Source: Leptolyngbya sp. NIES-3755
Lineage (GTDB): Bacteria > Cyanobacteriota > Cyanobacteriia > Leptolyngbyales > Leptolyngbyaceae
Assembly (NCBI GenBank): GCA_001548435.1
Contig: AP017309.1
Coordinates: 62,001-126,000 of the forward strand
DNA length: 64,000 bases
Direction: 5' to 3'
The notes under the pieces are model-generated. The model was given only the letters and a program-made list of their open reading frames with translations, did not search any database and was not told where the DNA came from. Position numbers and translations under genes: made by a program. Shown piece after piece: positions 1-10,075 of this stretch (positions are counted from its first letter, which is position 1; each line of letters opens with the position of its first letter).

Positions 1-863
1 AGCAGTTGGGGAGTTAAACCAACTGCCAGCGCCAGAGAAAACAGAAAGGATTCCAGCACGGGGCGCTGGAGATAGACGTTGGCAACAAAAATGAGAACTA
101 CTAAGATTAGCGTCACTTCCATGAGAAAGTAGCCAAACTTGCTGAGTCCATGTTCAAATTCCGTTGCGGGAGGTCTGAGTTTCAGGCGTTCTGAGACTTT
201 GCCAAATTCAGTGTCTTTTCCAATGCAAACGACGACAGCTTTCGCGGTTCCACTGATGACATTCGTTCCCAGGTAGAGCGCATTAGTGCGCTGGCTCAGT
301 CCAGTTTCGACAGGCAGTACGCCGCTGAACTTGTTAACTGGGTAGGTTTCTCCAGTCAGTGCGGCTTCATTTACTGAGAGATCTTTTGACTCTAAAACGA
401 GACAATCGCCCGGAATATTTTTACCTGCACTCAGCAACACAATATCGCCCCTGACGACTTCCTGATTGGGGATTTCTTGAGACTGACCCTCCCGCAAAAC
501 CGTTGCTTTAACTTGCACGAGTGCCAATAATTTTTCGACCGCGTTCGAGGCTCCTCGCTCTTGCCAAAATCCTAATAGCCCACTAATTAGAACGATCGTC
601 AGAATGAGAATGGCATCTGCCGCATCTTGAAGAAAAATCGAGAGCACCGCCGCAAAAATCAGAATCAAGATAATCGGACTCTTGAACTGATTGAGCAACA
701 GCATCCACGGGCTTGATTGATGTGTTTGTTTAAGGCTGCTTGCGCTAAACTCGCTCAAGCGTTGTTTCGCTTCTTGACGGCTTAACCCCGCGATCGTAGA
801 GTGCGTCTGCTGAAGTACCTGATCTCTGGACAAACTCCAAAACGGGAAATTTTGAGGATTCAT
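1..863 (-). CDS. Cation-transporting P-type ATPase (Mg-type), N-terminal part only
   Basis: The first 287 residues are present and the gene runs off the left edge. The start is the ATG at 863. The translation begins MNPQNFPFWSLSRDQVLQQT, and a QSSPWMLLLNQF stretch leads into two hydrophobic helices (FKSPIILILIFAAVL and ADAILILTIVLISGLLGFWQ). The actuator domain follows, with an ALTGET motif where most P-ATPases have TGES. The last visible residues, ALAVGLTPQL, match the transmembrane-4 signature of MgtA/MgtB Mg2+ importers (AVGLTPEML). The phosphorylation DKTGT motif lies outside the window, so completeness cannot be judged. It is the last gene of the long minus-strand run, 103 bp after oleate hydratase. 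A Ca2+-type P2 ATPase is a less likely alternative, because those carry PEGLP in TM4. Confidence 0.85.
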   Translation of the reverse strand, partial: MNPQNFPFWSLSRDQVLQQTHSTIAGLSRQEAKQRLSEFSASSLKQTHQSSPWMLLLNQFKSPIILILIFAAVLSIFLQDAADAILILTIVLISGLLGFWQERGASNAVEKLLALVQVKATVLREGQSQEIPNQEVVRGDIVLLSAGKNIPGDCLVLESKDLSVNEAALTGETYPVNKFSGVLPVETGLSQRTNALYLGTNVISGTAKAVVVCIGKDTEFGKVSERLKLRPPATEFEHGLSKFGYFLMEVTLILVVLIFVANVYLQRPVLESFLFSLALAVGLTPQL

Positions 864-966
864 TGGGTTTAATTCCTTTGTTCGATGCTTCTCTTTGATC
901 GCCGCAGAGACCTGCAATTGTTTCTTCCACTGAACCTGCCAATCTCCTCATCCATTTAAGCGAAAC

Positions 967-2538
967 TCATTTGAACGCTTTGATTAAAGCCTCAAGTTGC
1001 ACTCGCAGCGACTTGTCGTGCGGCGAGACGGGTGGGATCTGGCGATCGATACCGAGAAATTCATAGACTGCCATCTGAGCCGCTCGCACCGAATACTCGA
1101 CGGTGAAGACGACATCATCAGGAATTTCGACAAACTGGCTGATGAAAGCGAGGTTCTTCGAGCTATGAGGAATTGGCAAGGGTCGATCGGTGCGTAAACG
1201 AGGCATAAACATACTGGTGATGTAGGGCATTCGGCAAGGAATACAGTTCGCCGATTTTACAGTCTCCAGATCAAATCTCAGATGTCCGCAAAGTTCTCGC
1301 AGAATCTCTTCGCCGTTGCACTCGGTCATCGGTTTGGGCACGAAATCACCCACGCGATCGGGAAACAGCGCATAGCCCCAAAAGACTTGGACATCAGCAG
1401 GCTGATTTGCAAAGTGGGGTTGATAGGCAAGCACGATCGACATCAGCCAGTTTGAGTCTTTAAACGTGACCAGTCCGCCAGTTCCCGGTTGATTGCCGCT
1501 AAATTTGATCATCTTGTCGAAGAACGCAGGGTTTTTAAGCGTGACGGTGAAAGATTCCCAAGAAGACTCTGCAATGCTGCTGTTAAATGCAGCAGGATTC
1601 CCGAAATCTGAACTTTCCGCCGCCAGTTTTTCCCACAGAGTCCAACTGTCGCTGTCGTGTTTAGTCAGCTTTTGAGGCGGGCTTGTCATAGAACCCAAAC
1701 TTGAGGCATCGGTCATCGAGCCGTTTTGCAGAAACACAAGGTCGCCATCTTTAACCGCGATCACTTTGCTCTCACCACTTTGCTGATAATGAATGCCTGT
1801 CACTACAAGCTTGCTCTCTTCGATGTGGCGATCGAGATCCGTCACCTTGCAATTTGAAATGAAATGGACATTTTGATCTGCAAGCCAGCTTTGTAAGGGG
1901 CGAACTAATGAATCGTACTGATTGTAGATAGTTCGCTTCACACCAGCCAAGGTTTCAATTCGAGAGAATTCGAGCATGAAACGATGCAAATAACGCTTGA
2001 ATTCGATGGCACTATGCCAAGGCTGGAAGGCAAATGTAGTTGCCCACATATACCAGAATTCAGTCTCAAAGAATTCTGGGGAAAGCCAATCTGTAATACA
2101 AGTGTCACCTAGTTCATGTTCATCAGCCAAGCTGAGTTTCAGCAATTCTTGACGATCGTGCATGGAAAAGCCCATCGAACTGACAGGGACTTTTGCACGA
2201 CGACGGTCAACAAGACGCGCCATAGAATTTGACTTGTGCTGTTCATTAAACTCCATCGTTTCGTCAAAGACCGTTTTGCCAGGAGAACTCAGGGAGGGAA
2301 TTGACTTATAAAGATCCCAAGTGCATTCGTAATTGTCCGTCGTCAACATCCGTCCTCCCCGAATTGAATAGCCATCTACCGGGTTTCCGGCTCCATCCAA
2401 ACTCCCACCCAGAAAAGGCTTTGCTTCCAGGATAAAAATATTTCTGCCAGGAAATCCGCCATCGCGAATCATGAAGGCTGCGGCTGCCAAAGCGCCGATT
2501 CCACCCCCTAGCAGATAGGCATTAGATTCCTTGTCCAT
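967..2538 (-). CDS. ohyA: Oleate hydratase (FAD-dependent fatty acid hydratase, MCRA family)
   Basis: Predicted to add water across the cis-9 double bond of oleate-type free fatty acids, giving 10-hydroxy fatty acids; FAD is structural. The 523-aa protein opens with a dinucleotide-binding loop (LLGGGIGALAAAAF, residues 9-22). It has the family block RGGRMLTTDNYECTWDLY (about 60-77) and the FAFQPWHSAIEFKRYLHRF segment. Many characterised hydratases have RGGREM in the flexible FAD loop, where the Glu acts in catalysis. This protein has Met instead, the variant I recall from the monomeric Rhodococcus erythropolis enzyme, so activity is still plausible. The ATG at 2538 gives a start right before the Rossmann loop. 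It follows phosphoketolase by 83 bp in the same direction. Family assignment is firm; the physiological substrate is inferred. Confidence 0.9.
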   Translation of the reverse strand: MDKESNAYLLGGGIGALAAAAFMIRDGGFPGRNIFILEAKPFLGGSLDGAGNPVDGYSIRGGRMLTTDNYECTWDLYKSIPSLSSPGKTVFDETMEFNEQHKSNSMARLVDRRRAKVPVSSMGFSMHDRQELLKLSLADEHELGDTCITDWLSPEFFETEFWYMWATTFAFQPWHSAIEFKRYLHRFMLEFSRIETLAGVKRTIYNQYDSLVRPLQSWLADQNVHFISNCKVTDLDRHIEESKLVVTGIHYQQSGESKVIAVKDGDLVFLQNGSMTDASSLGSMTSPPQKLTKHDSDSWTLWEKLAAESSDFGNPAAFNSSIAESSWESFTVTLKNPAFFDKMIKFSGNQPGTGGLVTFKDSNWLMSIVLAYQPHFANQPADVQVFWGYALFPDRVGDFVPKPMTECNGEEILRELCGHLRFDLETVKSANCIPCRMPYITSMFMPRLRTDRPLPIPHSSKNLAFISQFVEIPDDVVFTVEYSVRAAQMAVYEFLGIDRQIPPVSPHDKSLRVQLEALIKAFK

Positions 2539-2621
2539 GTCAACTAACTCCCTAAAAAGTTTAAGCAGGTCTTATTTTCAGTCTCCTTTGGCTTCTTCTA
2601 TCGTCGCCATTGCTAAAACGA

Positions 2622-5003
2622 TTAGTACGACCACTTCCAATTACGGATCTCAGGCAGATCCTCTCCATGTTTAACGATGTAATGTCTGTGTTCAATGAGT
2701 TTGTCTCGAAGAAGCTGTTTTGCATGAGCGCCGATCGATTGAAGTTGCGGGACGCGATCGATCACATCCTGAGCCAGATGAAAGCGATCGAGGTCATTGA
2801 GAACTACCATATCGAATGGCGTTGTCGTCGTGCCTTCTTCCTTGTACCCGCGCACATGCAGGTTATGGTGATTAGTCCGATGACAGGTGAGGCGATGAAT
2901 CAACCAGGGATAGCCATGATAGGCAAACACGATCGGCTTATCGCGGGTGAAGATGCTATCAAAATTTTGATCACTCAATCCGTGCGGATGTTCGCTGGAA
3001 GACTGAAGCGTCATTAAGTCAACAACATTGACCACACGGATTTTTAGATCAGGAAACTGTTGACGTAAGAAATCAACTGCCGCCAAAGTTTCTAGAGTTG
3101 GTACATCTCCGGCACAAGCCATCACCACATCAGGTTCAACGCCTTGATCGTTGCTTGCCCATTCCCAGATACCCAGTCCAGCCGTGCAGTGCTTACTCGC
3201 AGTTTCGATGTCCAGCCACTGCAATTCGGGTTGCTTGCCTGCAATGATCAGATTGACATAGTGACGACTTCGCAAACAGTGATCAGTCACCGAGAGCAAA
3301 GTATTGGCATCGGGCGGTAGATACACTCGAATCACATCCGATTTCTTGTTGATAACGTGATCAATAAAACCAGGATCTTGGTGCGAAAAGCCATTGTGAT
3401 CTTGCCGCCAGACGTGAGAAGTGAGCAAGTAGTTGAGAGAAGCGATCGGTCTACGCCAAGGAATGTCATGAGTGACTTTCAACCATTTGGCATGTTGGTT
3501 GAACATTGAGTCGATGATATGGATAAATGCTTCATAGCACGAGAAGAAGCCATGCCGACCTGTCAGGAGATACCCTTCTAGCCATCCTTGGCACATATGT
3601 TCGCTGAGAACTTCCATGACTCGACCATTGGTTGCAATGTGATCATCCGTCGGCAGAATCTCGGCTGTGGAGACGCGATCGGTAACTTCCAAAATCGCAT
3701 TCCAACGATTTGAATTATTTTCGTCTGGACTCATCACTCGAAAATTGCGACTATCCAGATTCAGCTTCATCACGTCCCGCAAGAACTGCCCCATGATGCG
3801 GGTCGGTTCTGCTGTAATCGTGCCGGGTTTTGGAACTTCAACCGCGTAGTCCTGAAAGTCCGGCAGCTTCAGATCTTTGAGCAGTAACCCGCCATTGGCA
3901 TAAGGATTTGCTCCCATGCGTCGATCGCCTTTCGGCGCAAGTTCTGCCAGCTCTTCGATCAATTTCCCGCTTTCATCAAACAGTTCTTCTGGCTTGTAAC
4001 TTTTCATCCAGTCTTCCAGCAGTTTGATATGCTCAGGCTTACTTGCAAGTTCGGATAGAGGCACTTGATGAGCGCGAAACGTATTTTCGATCGAGAGTCC
4101 ATCCACAATTTTTGGTCCTGTCCATCCCTTGGGAGTTTTCAGCACAATCATTGGATGTTTAGGACGCTTTGAGAAGCCATGCGTGCGGGCATCGTGTTGA
4201 ATCGCTCTGATCTCATGTAGGATCACGTCCAGCGTTTCTGCCATTTGTTGGTGCAAGATTTCGGGATCATCTCCTTCAATAAAATACGGCTTGTAGCCAT
4301 AGCCAGCGAGTAGGCTTTGCAGTTCCTCCCGATCGATCCGCGCCAACACCGTCGGATTTGCAATCTTATAGCCATTCAAATGCAGAATGGGCAGGACGGC
4401 TCCATCGCGGGCGGGGTTCAGAAACTTGTTTGAGTGCCAACTGGTTGCCAAAGCTGCTGTTTCCGCTTCTCCATCTCCCACGACGCAGCAAACCAAAAGA
4501 TCAGGGTTGTCAAAGGCAGCACCATAGGCATGAAGCAGTGAGTATCCTAACTCCCCTCCCTCGTGGATGGAACCCGGTGTTTCAGGGGAAGCATGGCTAG
4601 GAATTCCGCCTGGGAATGAAAACTGTTTGAAAAGCTGCTTCATCCCCTCAACATCCTGCGGAATGTTGGGATAAACCTCGCTATAAGTCCCTTCAAGATA
4701 AGTGTTGGCAACGATTCCTGGACCGCCATGACCGGGACCCGCAACATAAATAACATTGAGATCCTGCGCTTTAATCACACGATTCAAATGAGCATAAATA
4801 AAGTTAAGACCTGGAGTCGTGCCCCAATGTCCGAGCAGTCGAGGTTTAATGTGTTCTAGTTTGAGCGGTTCACGCAGAAGTGGATTGTCCAGGAGATAAA
4901 TCTGACCCACCGAAAGATAGTTTGCAGCACGCCAGTAAGCATGAATCTTTCGCAGTTCGTCTGCTGTCAGAGTTTTGGGCGCGGTCGGAGTAGTAACTGT
5001 CAT
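2622..5003 (-). CDS. xfp: Xylulose-5-phosphate/fructose-6-phosphate phosphoketolase
   Basis: A TPP enzyme that cleaves xylulose-5-P or fructose-6-P with phosphate to acetyl-P plus glyceraldehyde-3-P or erythrose-4-P. At 793 aa it is full length for the family. All hallmark motifs are intact: GHWGTTPG (His59), AGPGHGGP (His92), [15 protein letters not shown] (His147), the TPP motif GDGEAET (176-182), [12 protein letters not shown], the LSEHMCQGW segment with the presumed TPP-activating Glu, TGRHGFFS, and GFSHQDPGF. The ATG at 5003 starts a typical N-terminus. It sits 105 bp downstream of a degenerate paralogue and 83 bp upstream of oleate hydratase. In cyanobacteria phosphoketolase supplies acetyl-P/acetyl-CoA in the dark or under mixotrophy. 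Next to lipid-modifying genes it could feed acyl synthesis, which is inference. Confidence 0.96.
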   Translation of the reverse strand: MTVTTPTAPKTLTADELRKIHAYWRAANYLSVGQIYLLDNPLLREPLKLEHIKPRLLGHWGTTPGLNFIYAHLNRVIKAQDLNVIYVAGPGHGGPGIVANTYLEGTYSEVYPNIPQDVEGMKQLFKQFSFPGGIPSHASPETPGSIHEGGELGYSLLHAYGAAFDNPDLLVCCVVGDGEAETAALATSWHSNKFLNPARDGAVLPILHLNGYKIANPTVLARIDREELQSLLAGYGYKPYFIEGDDPEILHQQMAETLDVILHEIRAIQHDARTHGFSKRPKHPMIVLKTPKGWTGPKIVDGLSIENTFRAHQVPLSELASKPEHIKLLEDWMKSYKPEELFDESGKLIEELAELAPKGDRRMGANPYANGGLLLKDLKLPDFQDYAVEVPKPGTITAEPTRIMGQFLRDVMKLNLDSRNFRVMSPDENNSNRWNAILEVTDRVSTAEILPTDDHIATNGRVMEVLSEHMCQGWLEGYLLTGRHGFFSCYEAFIHIIDSMFNQHAKWLKVTHDIPWRRPIASLNYLLTSHVWRQDHNGFSHQDPGFIDHVINKKSDVIRVYLPPDANTLLSVTDHCLRSRHYVNLIIAGKQPELQWLDIETASKHCTAGLGIWEWASNDQGVEPDVVMACAGDVPTLETLAAVDFLRQQFPDLKIRVVNVVDLMTLQSSSEHPHGLSDQNFDSIFTRDKPIVFAYHGYPWLIHRLTCHRTNHHNLHVRGYKEEGTTTTPFDMVVLNDLDRFHLAQDVIDRVPQLQSIGAHAKQLLRDKLIEHRHYIVKHGEDLPEIRNWKWSY

Positions 5004-5108
5004 GTTAGGTAAAAAGTAAAAGGTTTCAACTGAAATTTCAAAAGTGGCTGGAGCAGTGACAAATTAACTGTTTTTCCAGACTCATCACAGGTGCAGCATT
5101 ACGACTAG

Positions 5109-7544
5109 CTAGGGGATGCTCGATCGCCCCCTCAATTTCGGACTCAGACGATATTGCTCTGCTAAAACCTGCTTGTAGTACTGCACTCGTTCACTCGCTC
5201 GTGCTGCAACAATGGGATTGCGTCGGGCTGCCAATCGAATCGCCTGAGTGATTAAATGAAAGCGTGAAGTGCCGTGACGCAGATATTGAGCAAGCGAGGG
5301 AATGGCTTCGCCTCGGTCGCCGTTGAGTTGAAAGCGGTTAGGATTTGGACGACCAAAAAGAAGCTGTTTCAAGGCTGCGATCGTGCCATGAAAGTTGATA
5401 ATGACTGGGCGATCGCGGGTGAACAATGCTTCAAACATTTCCTGATCTAAATGCTGAAAACCTTCCGCGTCTTTTTCCAACACTCGCAGGTCAGTGATAT
5501 TGACCACCCGCACCCGCAGTTCTGGCATTTCGTCTCGCAAGATGTGAGCGGCTGCCATAACTTCAACTGTAGAGCGGTCGCCAATTCCAACCAGCACTAC
5601 ATCAGGATGAGTGCCTTCATCAGTACTTGCCCGATGCCAAATTGAAGCCCCTGCCCGACAGTGCGCGATCGCTTCTGCCATGGTTAACCATTGCGGCATC
5701 GGATCAGGACTCGCAATGATGAGATTAATCTGATCGGTCGTGTTTAAGCAGTGCGCGATCGTCGTAATCAAACAGTTCGCGTCTGGCGGTAGGTAAACCC
5801 GCGCGATGTCCGCTGTTTGAGTCAGCAACGCATTGATAAAACTAGAGCTTTGCCGCGAAAAGTCGCTGTATTCCTGCTGCCATGAGTTTGAAATTGCTAA
5901 ATAATTCAGAGAAGCAACGGGCGGCTGGGCACAGCTTCCGCTTTGCGATCGCCACGGGGATGTGTTGAACTGTTGCAGGAATCTAGCGTGCTGGTTCATC
6001 CTGCTGATCATGCTGTTTAATGACGTTTCATACGACAGAAAAAGCCCGTGCCGACCTGTGAGCAGATAGCCTTGAAGCCATCCCTGACAGTTGTGGTGGC
6101 TGAAAAACTCTATTATCCGTTCTCTTCTCAAACCGATCGATACATCATCAGACTGAGTAAAATCATGATGATTGCAGTAGGCTGTTCCTGGTACGGATGT
6201 CAATCCGCCTGACGCTAAATTATTAGAACAGAAAATTCGGAACGTTTGTGGATTCTTCTCAATCACAGTTGTAATATACTTCCCAATCTGTTCTGTATTG
6301 CTAAGTTGATTTTCTTCACATAAACAGGACTGTGTTTGAATTGGAATTTCAAAGTCAAAGGTAGACGGTAAATTTAGAGGTTGATAGACCGCTTCACCAG
6401 ATGTGTAGGCATTACAGCCCATGCGTTGCTTACCTTGAGGACAAAGGTTAAGAATCTCTCGAATCGGGCATCCCTGTGCGTCAAATAATTCTTCAATTTG
6501 ATAAGAGCGTAACCAGTCTTCTAGAAGCTGTAACTGCTGCGGATTGGTTTTTACCGCTTTGGTCGGAAGTTGGCGAAAGCGATGTAACGCCTCGATCGAG
6601 TCTTGATCGATTCCTTGACTGATCCAGTCTTGCGACGATCGCACAATCAGCAAAGGGAACTTGGGGTGAGCAGTCAACTGCCCTAAACGCGCCGCTTGTT
6701 GAATGCTACAAATCTCTCGATATGCCCAATCAAATGAGCGATAGAGATCAGCATTTAAATCGATCACGGTTTGAGTCACTACATTTTTTTCAGCATGATT
6801 GTTCTGATTGCCAACGATTCGGACTTGATAGCCGTAGCCTGCGAATCGCTGCTGAAGTTCAAGATCACTCATTGCGCTATAGATAGCGGGAGTTGAAGTC
6901 TCATAGCGATCGAGGTGCAAAATTGGCAGCACTGCGCCAGATTTTGCTGGATCGATCAACTTGTAGCTGTCCCAGGCAGTAGCTGTCGCTCCTGTTTCTG
7001 CTTCTCGATCGCTCATCATGCACACTACAATCAAGTCAGGCTTATCCATGACTGCCCCAAACGCGACAGCGAGCGCATGACCGAGTTCTTCACCTGCATC
7101 AGCGTGATGGAGAAAACCACAGGGACAGGAAAAGCCCCGAATCAAGGTTGCTAGTCCCTTCGCATCTAGGGTCAGTTCGGGGTCAAACGCTTGAAGAGAT
7201 TTTTCTAAATAAAGGTTTGCCAACAGTGCAGGGGTGCCCTGTTCTGTCTCTGCAATGAGGAAAAGTCTGATGTCATGGTGCCGAATTAGACAATTGAGAT
7301 GAGCATAGATCAAGTTAATGCAAGGGCAGATATCCCAACGTCTTAGTAAACCCTCTTTGATATGCTCCGACTTTAAGGGTTCCTTGAGTAGAAAATTGTC
7401 TTTCAGGTAGATTTGAGCCGCCGCAAGGTAATTCGTTAGGCGACAATAACGCGCGATCGCTGCTAGTTCCGCCCGATGAGCCTCTCGGACTTGTGCGATC
7501 GAAGGTTCAAAATTGGCAGGAGTTGGCAGAATTGAGAAACGCAT
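5109..7544 (-). CDS. Degenerate phosphoketolase paralogue, probable pseudoenzyme
   Basis: The 811-aa protein aligns end to end with the neighbouring phosphoketolase ([54 protein letters not shown]). Its catalytic positions are replaced. His59 of the neighbour becomes Arg69 (LLRRWD). GPGHGGP becomes ETEQGTP, with His changed to Gln102. The [11 protein letters not shown] loop is deleted, leaving HHADAGEELG. The TPP motif GDGEAET becomes SDREAET, LHLNGYK becomes LHLDRYE, LSEHMC becomes FSHHNC so the presumed TPP-activating Glu is gone, and SHQDPG becomes SRQSSS. The frame is open with no internal stop, so the protein is maintained. I infer a non-catalytic partner or regulator of the intact enzyme encoded 105 bp downstream; a new activity is the alternative. 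The ATG at 7544 was taken. Confidence 0.88.
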   Translation of the reverse strand: MRFSILPTPANFEPSIAQVREAHRAELAAIARYCRLTNYLAAAQIYLKDNFLLKEPLKSEHIKEGLLRRWDICPCINLIYAHLNCLIRHHDIRLFLIAETEQGTPALLANLYLEKSLQAFDPELTLDAKGLATLIRGFSCPCGFLHHADAGEELGHALAVAFGAVMDKPDLIVVCMMSDREAETGATATAWDSYKLIDPAKSGAVLPILHLDRYETSTPAIYSAMSDLELQQRFAGYGYQVRIVGNQNNHAEKNVVTQTVIDLNADLYRSFDWAYREICSIQQAARLGQLTAHPKFPLLIVRSSQDWISQGIDQDSIEALHRFRQLPTKAVKTNPQQLQLLEDWLRSYQIEELFDAQGCPIREILNLCPQGKQRMGCNAYTSGEAVYQPLNLPSTFDFEIPIQTQSCLCEENQLSNTEQIGKYITTVIEKNPQTFRIFCSNNLASGGLTSVPGTAYCNHHDFTQSDDVSIGLRRERIIEFFSHHNCQGWLQGYLLTGRHGLFLSYETSLNSMISRMNQHARFLQQFNTSPWRSQSGSCAQPPVASLNYLAISNSWQQEYSDFSRQSSSFINALLTQTADIARVYLPPDANCLITTIAHCLNTTDQINLIIASPDPMPQWLTMAEAIAHCRAGASIWHRASTDEGTHPDVVLVGIGDRSTVEVMAAAHILRDEMPELRVRVVNITDLRVLEKDAEGFQHLDQEMFEALFTRDRPVIINFHGTIAALKQLLFGRPNPNRFQLNGDRGEAIPSLAQYLRHGTSRFHLITQAIRLAARRNPIVAARASERVQYYKQVLAEQYRLSPKLRGRSSIP

Positions 7545-7579
7545 AGTGCCTCACTTCAGTAAATATTGAAAGGTTGAAT

Positions 7580-8713
7580 TCACCTCACAGTTTGATATCC
7601 ACCAAGAATTCCATTTTTGGAAAACACAATCTGCCAAACTTGAATATGTCTCGCTCTAAAAGCGCCTGCCGACATCAACAGATAATATTTCCACATTCTG
7701 TAAAATTGATCTCCATATTTAGACGCTAATTTTCCCCAGTTTCCATCAAAATTTTGCCACCAAGCCATTAAAGTAGGGTCATAATATTGACCAAAATCAT
7801 GCCAATCTTCTATCACAAATAGCTTTTCGGCAGACCCGGAAATCTGAGCAGCAGACGGTAGTAACCCATTTGGAAAAATGTATTTGTCGATCCACCTGTC
7901 TACACAAAAATCGGTGTGATTATTGCCGATCGTGTGCAATAAAAATAATCCATCGTCTTTAAGACAACGGTTCACTTTGTCCATAAACACCCGATGATTT
8001 TTGTGCCCGACGTGTTCAACCATTCCCACAGATGCAACGCGGTCAAACTGCCCATCAAACTGACGATAATCTTGCAAAACAAACTTTACGGGTAAGCCCT
8101 CACAGAGTTCTTCTCCTAGTTTTATCTGTTCTTGAGAAACCGTAAGACCGACACAAGAAACCTCATATTTCTCAGCGGCATACTTCATCAAGCTGCCCCA
8201 ACCACAACCAATGTCTAAAAGCGTCATGCCTTTTTCAAGCTGTAGTTTTCGACAAATTAAATCCAGTTTTGCTTCTTGAGCTTGATCTAAGTTTTGAGCC
8301 GTTTTCCAGTAGCCGCAGCTATAGGTCAACCTGGAGTCAAGCATGAGTTGATAAAGCTCGTTTCCCAAGTCGTAATGGCTTTCGCCGATGTGAAAACTCC
8401 GGTTCAGGCTCTGCATGTTCCAAAGTTTTGCTTTAGCAGTTTCTAGCACTGTAGCTAGATCGTCCTTGATTTGATCGTAGAGGTTTGCTCGGAGGACTTT
8501 CGCGAAAAACTCATCTAGCTTTGGGCAATCCCACCACCCCTGCATGTAAGATTCACCCAGTCCCAGCGATCCCTGTCTCAAGACTCTTTGATAAAGATCG
8601 GTGTTGTGAACTTGCAGATCCCAAGGACGATCGCCATTAATCTCTATGTCTGCTAAAGCTAAGGTATCCTGAATGCGGCTTTGAAATTTGGGTTGGACTA
8701 AGTTGATTAGCAT
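7580..8713 (-). CDS. cfa: Cyclopropane-fatty-acyl-phospholipid synthase
   Basis: Methylates the double bond of unsaturated acyl chains in membrane phospholipids with S-adenosylmethionine, giving cyclopropane rings. Visible signatures are GSLGLGESYMQGWWDC near the N-terminus, the substrate segment HIGESHYDLGNELYQLML, the SAM-binding motif LDIGCGWGSL, SVGMVEHVGHKN, and a C-terminal SAGAFRARHIQVWQIVF. I placed the start at the ATG at 8713 (AAGG lies 9 nt upstream), giving 377 aa, close to E. coli Cfa (382 aa). The frame is open 13 codons further to a TTG at 8752, a less likely start. It lies 51 bp after the COG2907 flavoprotein; that pairing recurs in many bacteria. Cfa products protect membranes against acid and oxidative stress. 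Confidence 0.94.
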   Translation of the reverse strand: MLINLVQPKFQSRIQDTLALADIEINGDRPWDLQVHNTDLYQRVLRQGSLGLGESYMQGWWDCPKLDEFFAKVLRANLYDQIKDDLATVLETAKAKLWNMQSLNRSFHIGESHYDLGNELYQLMLDSRLTYSCGYWKTAQNLDQAQEAKLDLICRKLQLEKGMTLLDIGCGWGSLMKYAAEKYEVSCVGLTVSQEQIKLGEELCEGLPVKFVLQDYRQFDGQFDRVASVGMVEHVGHKNHRVFMDKVNRCLKDDGLFLLHTIGNNHTDFCVDRWIDKYIFPNGLLPSAAQISGSAEKLFVIEDWHDFGQYYDPTLMAWWQNFDGNWGKLASKYGDQFYRMWKYYLLMSAGAFRARHIQVWQIVFSKNGILGGYQTVR

Positions 8714-8764
8714 TATCAAAAACCTTGAATAAAGAATTGATGGTTGAAGCAATAGTCGAAAAAA

Positions 8765-10030
8765 TTAGTATCCTACTTGCTGCGCTTGACTGCTAATCAA
8801 TGGGGTAGAGTCAAGGCTTGACCCGATCAGTTGAGCGACTCGAAAAGCAGAGGTAATGGCTCCTTCATGTAAGCCATCGCCCAAGTAGGCTCCGACATGA
8901 TAGGTGTTGTTCTCCCCATTAGCGGCAACCACTTCATCTCGGTATCGAAAGGATTCTGTGGTATACATCGGGGTGTGATGTTTCTGAATGTGGATGATGC
9001 GATCGCGGGCAATCAACTCCTCTAGTTGGAACGATAGAAAATGATGCTCTGGAGATGAGATGCCGCAAAGCTGATTCAGACAGCCGTTATAGCCCCAGCG
9101 AGTGTCTGTCTGGAAGAAATCAAATTCTGAGGGTTTTTTGATGTCATGGTAGGCGTACATCGAAGAATCATTGTGAACTAAGGTCGTTGCGTAGTTGGCT
9201 TTCCAGGCAGAAAACCGTCTAGTCTCGGCATCGGTTGGGTCTGCCAACAGCGCCATCACCTGGTCAGGGGGCGTAGCAAACACCACTCGATCGAATTCCT
9301 GATCGCCCGTCGATCGCACAATTCTCACAGCATCCAAGCTTCTAGAAATACGATCGATCTCTACATTCAGCACCACCTCACCTTTGAACCGCGCCAGAAT
9401 TTTTTCAATGTAAGAATACACACCGCCTTTCACCCTGACCCAGTTGACCGAGATATAGTCGCGCAACATTGGAATCGCTAACTCTGCCGGAAAATCATCA
9501 ATTAGCTCAAACGGAATTGAGTAGCTATACATGATCAGCAACTTCAGCCAGGTATTGCGAATGGAGGGATATTTCAGGTATTGCGACAGCGGTTGATTAT
9601 AGAAGTCTTGCTGATTGGCAAATCGCGTTTTCAGCCATAATTTAGCAGAGCGGGCATAGAGAGTAGTAATGCGAAAATGCTCGATCAGCGCGTGGATGCC
9701 CGAAAAATTTTTGTCGATCGTAACCCCTGATAGATATTGATTACCATTTTTAAGAAACATCGCTGAACCAATACTAACTGGTTCGAGTTCTACCCCTAAC
9801 TCTTGCATTAACACAATGAAGTTGTGAAACGCTGTTGGAAACTCAAGTACTCCACTTTCCAAAATTTCGCCACAATCTGATTGATTCGGCTTCACGTTTT
9901 TATTCAGTGTCCGAATATGTCCTCCTAACATGGGCTGCCGTTCAAATACGGTGACATGATGCCCTTGTTTATCAAGCAGATAGGCTGTAGCCATTCCACT
10001 ACTTCCGCCCCCAATCACAGCAATTCTCAT
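8765..10030 (-). CDS. FAD/NAD(P)-binding amine-oxidase-like protein (COG2907)
   Basis: A 421-aa flavoprotein. The N-terminal Rossmann motif is VIGGGSSGMATAYLL with the acidic strand end VFERQPMLGGHI. Later segments typical of COG2907 are VVFATPPDQVMALL, ATTLVHNDSSMY and NTYHVGAYLGDGLHEGA near the C-terminus. Its substrate is not known from sequence. COG2907 proteins recur beside cyclopropane synthase genes, and here cfa follows after 51 bp, so a role in modifying or reducing unsaturated or cyclopropanated lipids is the best inference. The ATG at 10030 places the Rossmann motif at residue 3, so the start is well constrained. The upstream gene is a second FAD protein 45 bp away, which suggests an operon. 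Confidence 0.88.
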   Translation of the reverse strand: MRIAVIGGGSSGMATAYLLDKQGHHVTVFERQPMLGGHIRTLNKNVKPNQSDCGEILESGVLEFPTAFHNFIVLMQELGVELEPVSIGSAMFLKNGNQYLSGVTIDKNFSGIHALIEHFRITTLYARSAKLWLKTRFANQQDFYNQPLSQYLKYPSIRNTWLKLLIMYSYSIPFELIDDFPAELAIPMLRDYISVNWVRVKGGVYSYIEKILARFKGEVVLNVEIDRISRSLDAVRIVRSTGDQEFDRVVFATPPDQVMALLADPTDAETRRFSAWKANYATTLVHNDSSMYAYHDIKKPSEFDFFQTDTRWGYNGCLNQLCGISSPEHHFLSFQLEELIARDRIIHIQKHHTPMYTTESFRYRDEVVAANGENNTYHVGAYLGDGLHEGAITSAFRVAQLIGSSLDSTPLISSQAQQVGY

Positions 10031-10075
10031 TCTTGACCTCTCAGTTTGTGAGATGAATAGTGCGCGGTCTGTTGT

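Noticed and set aside
745-951. A 68-codon minus-strand frame overlapping the P-type ATPase start
   Set aside because: It is out of frame with the ATPase, whose N-terminus is clear through the same DNA; its product resembles no family.
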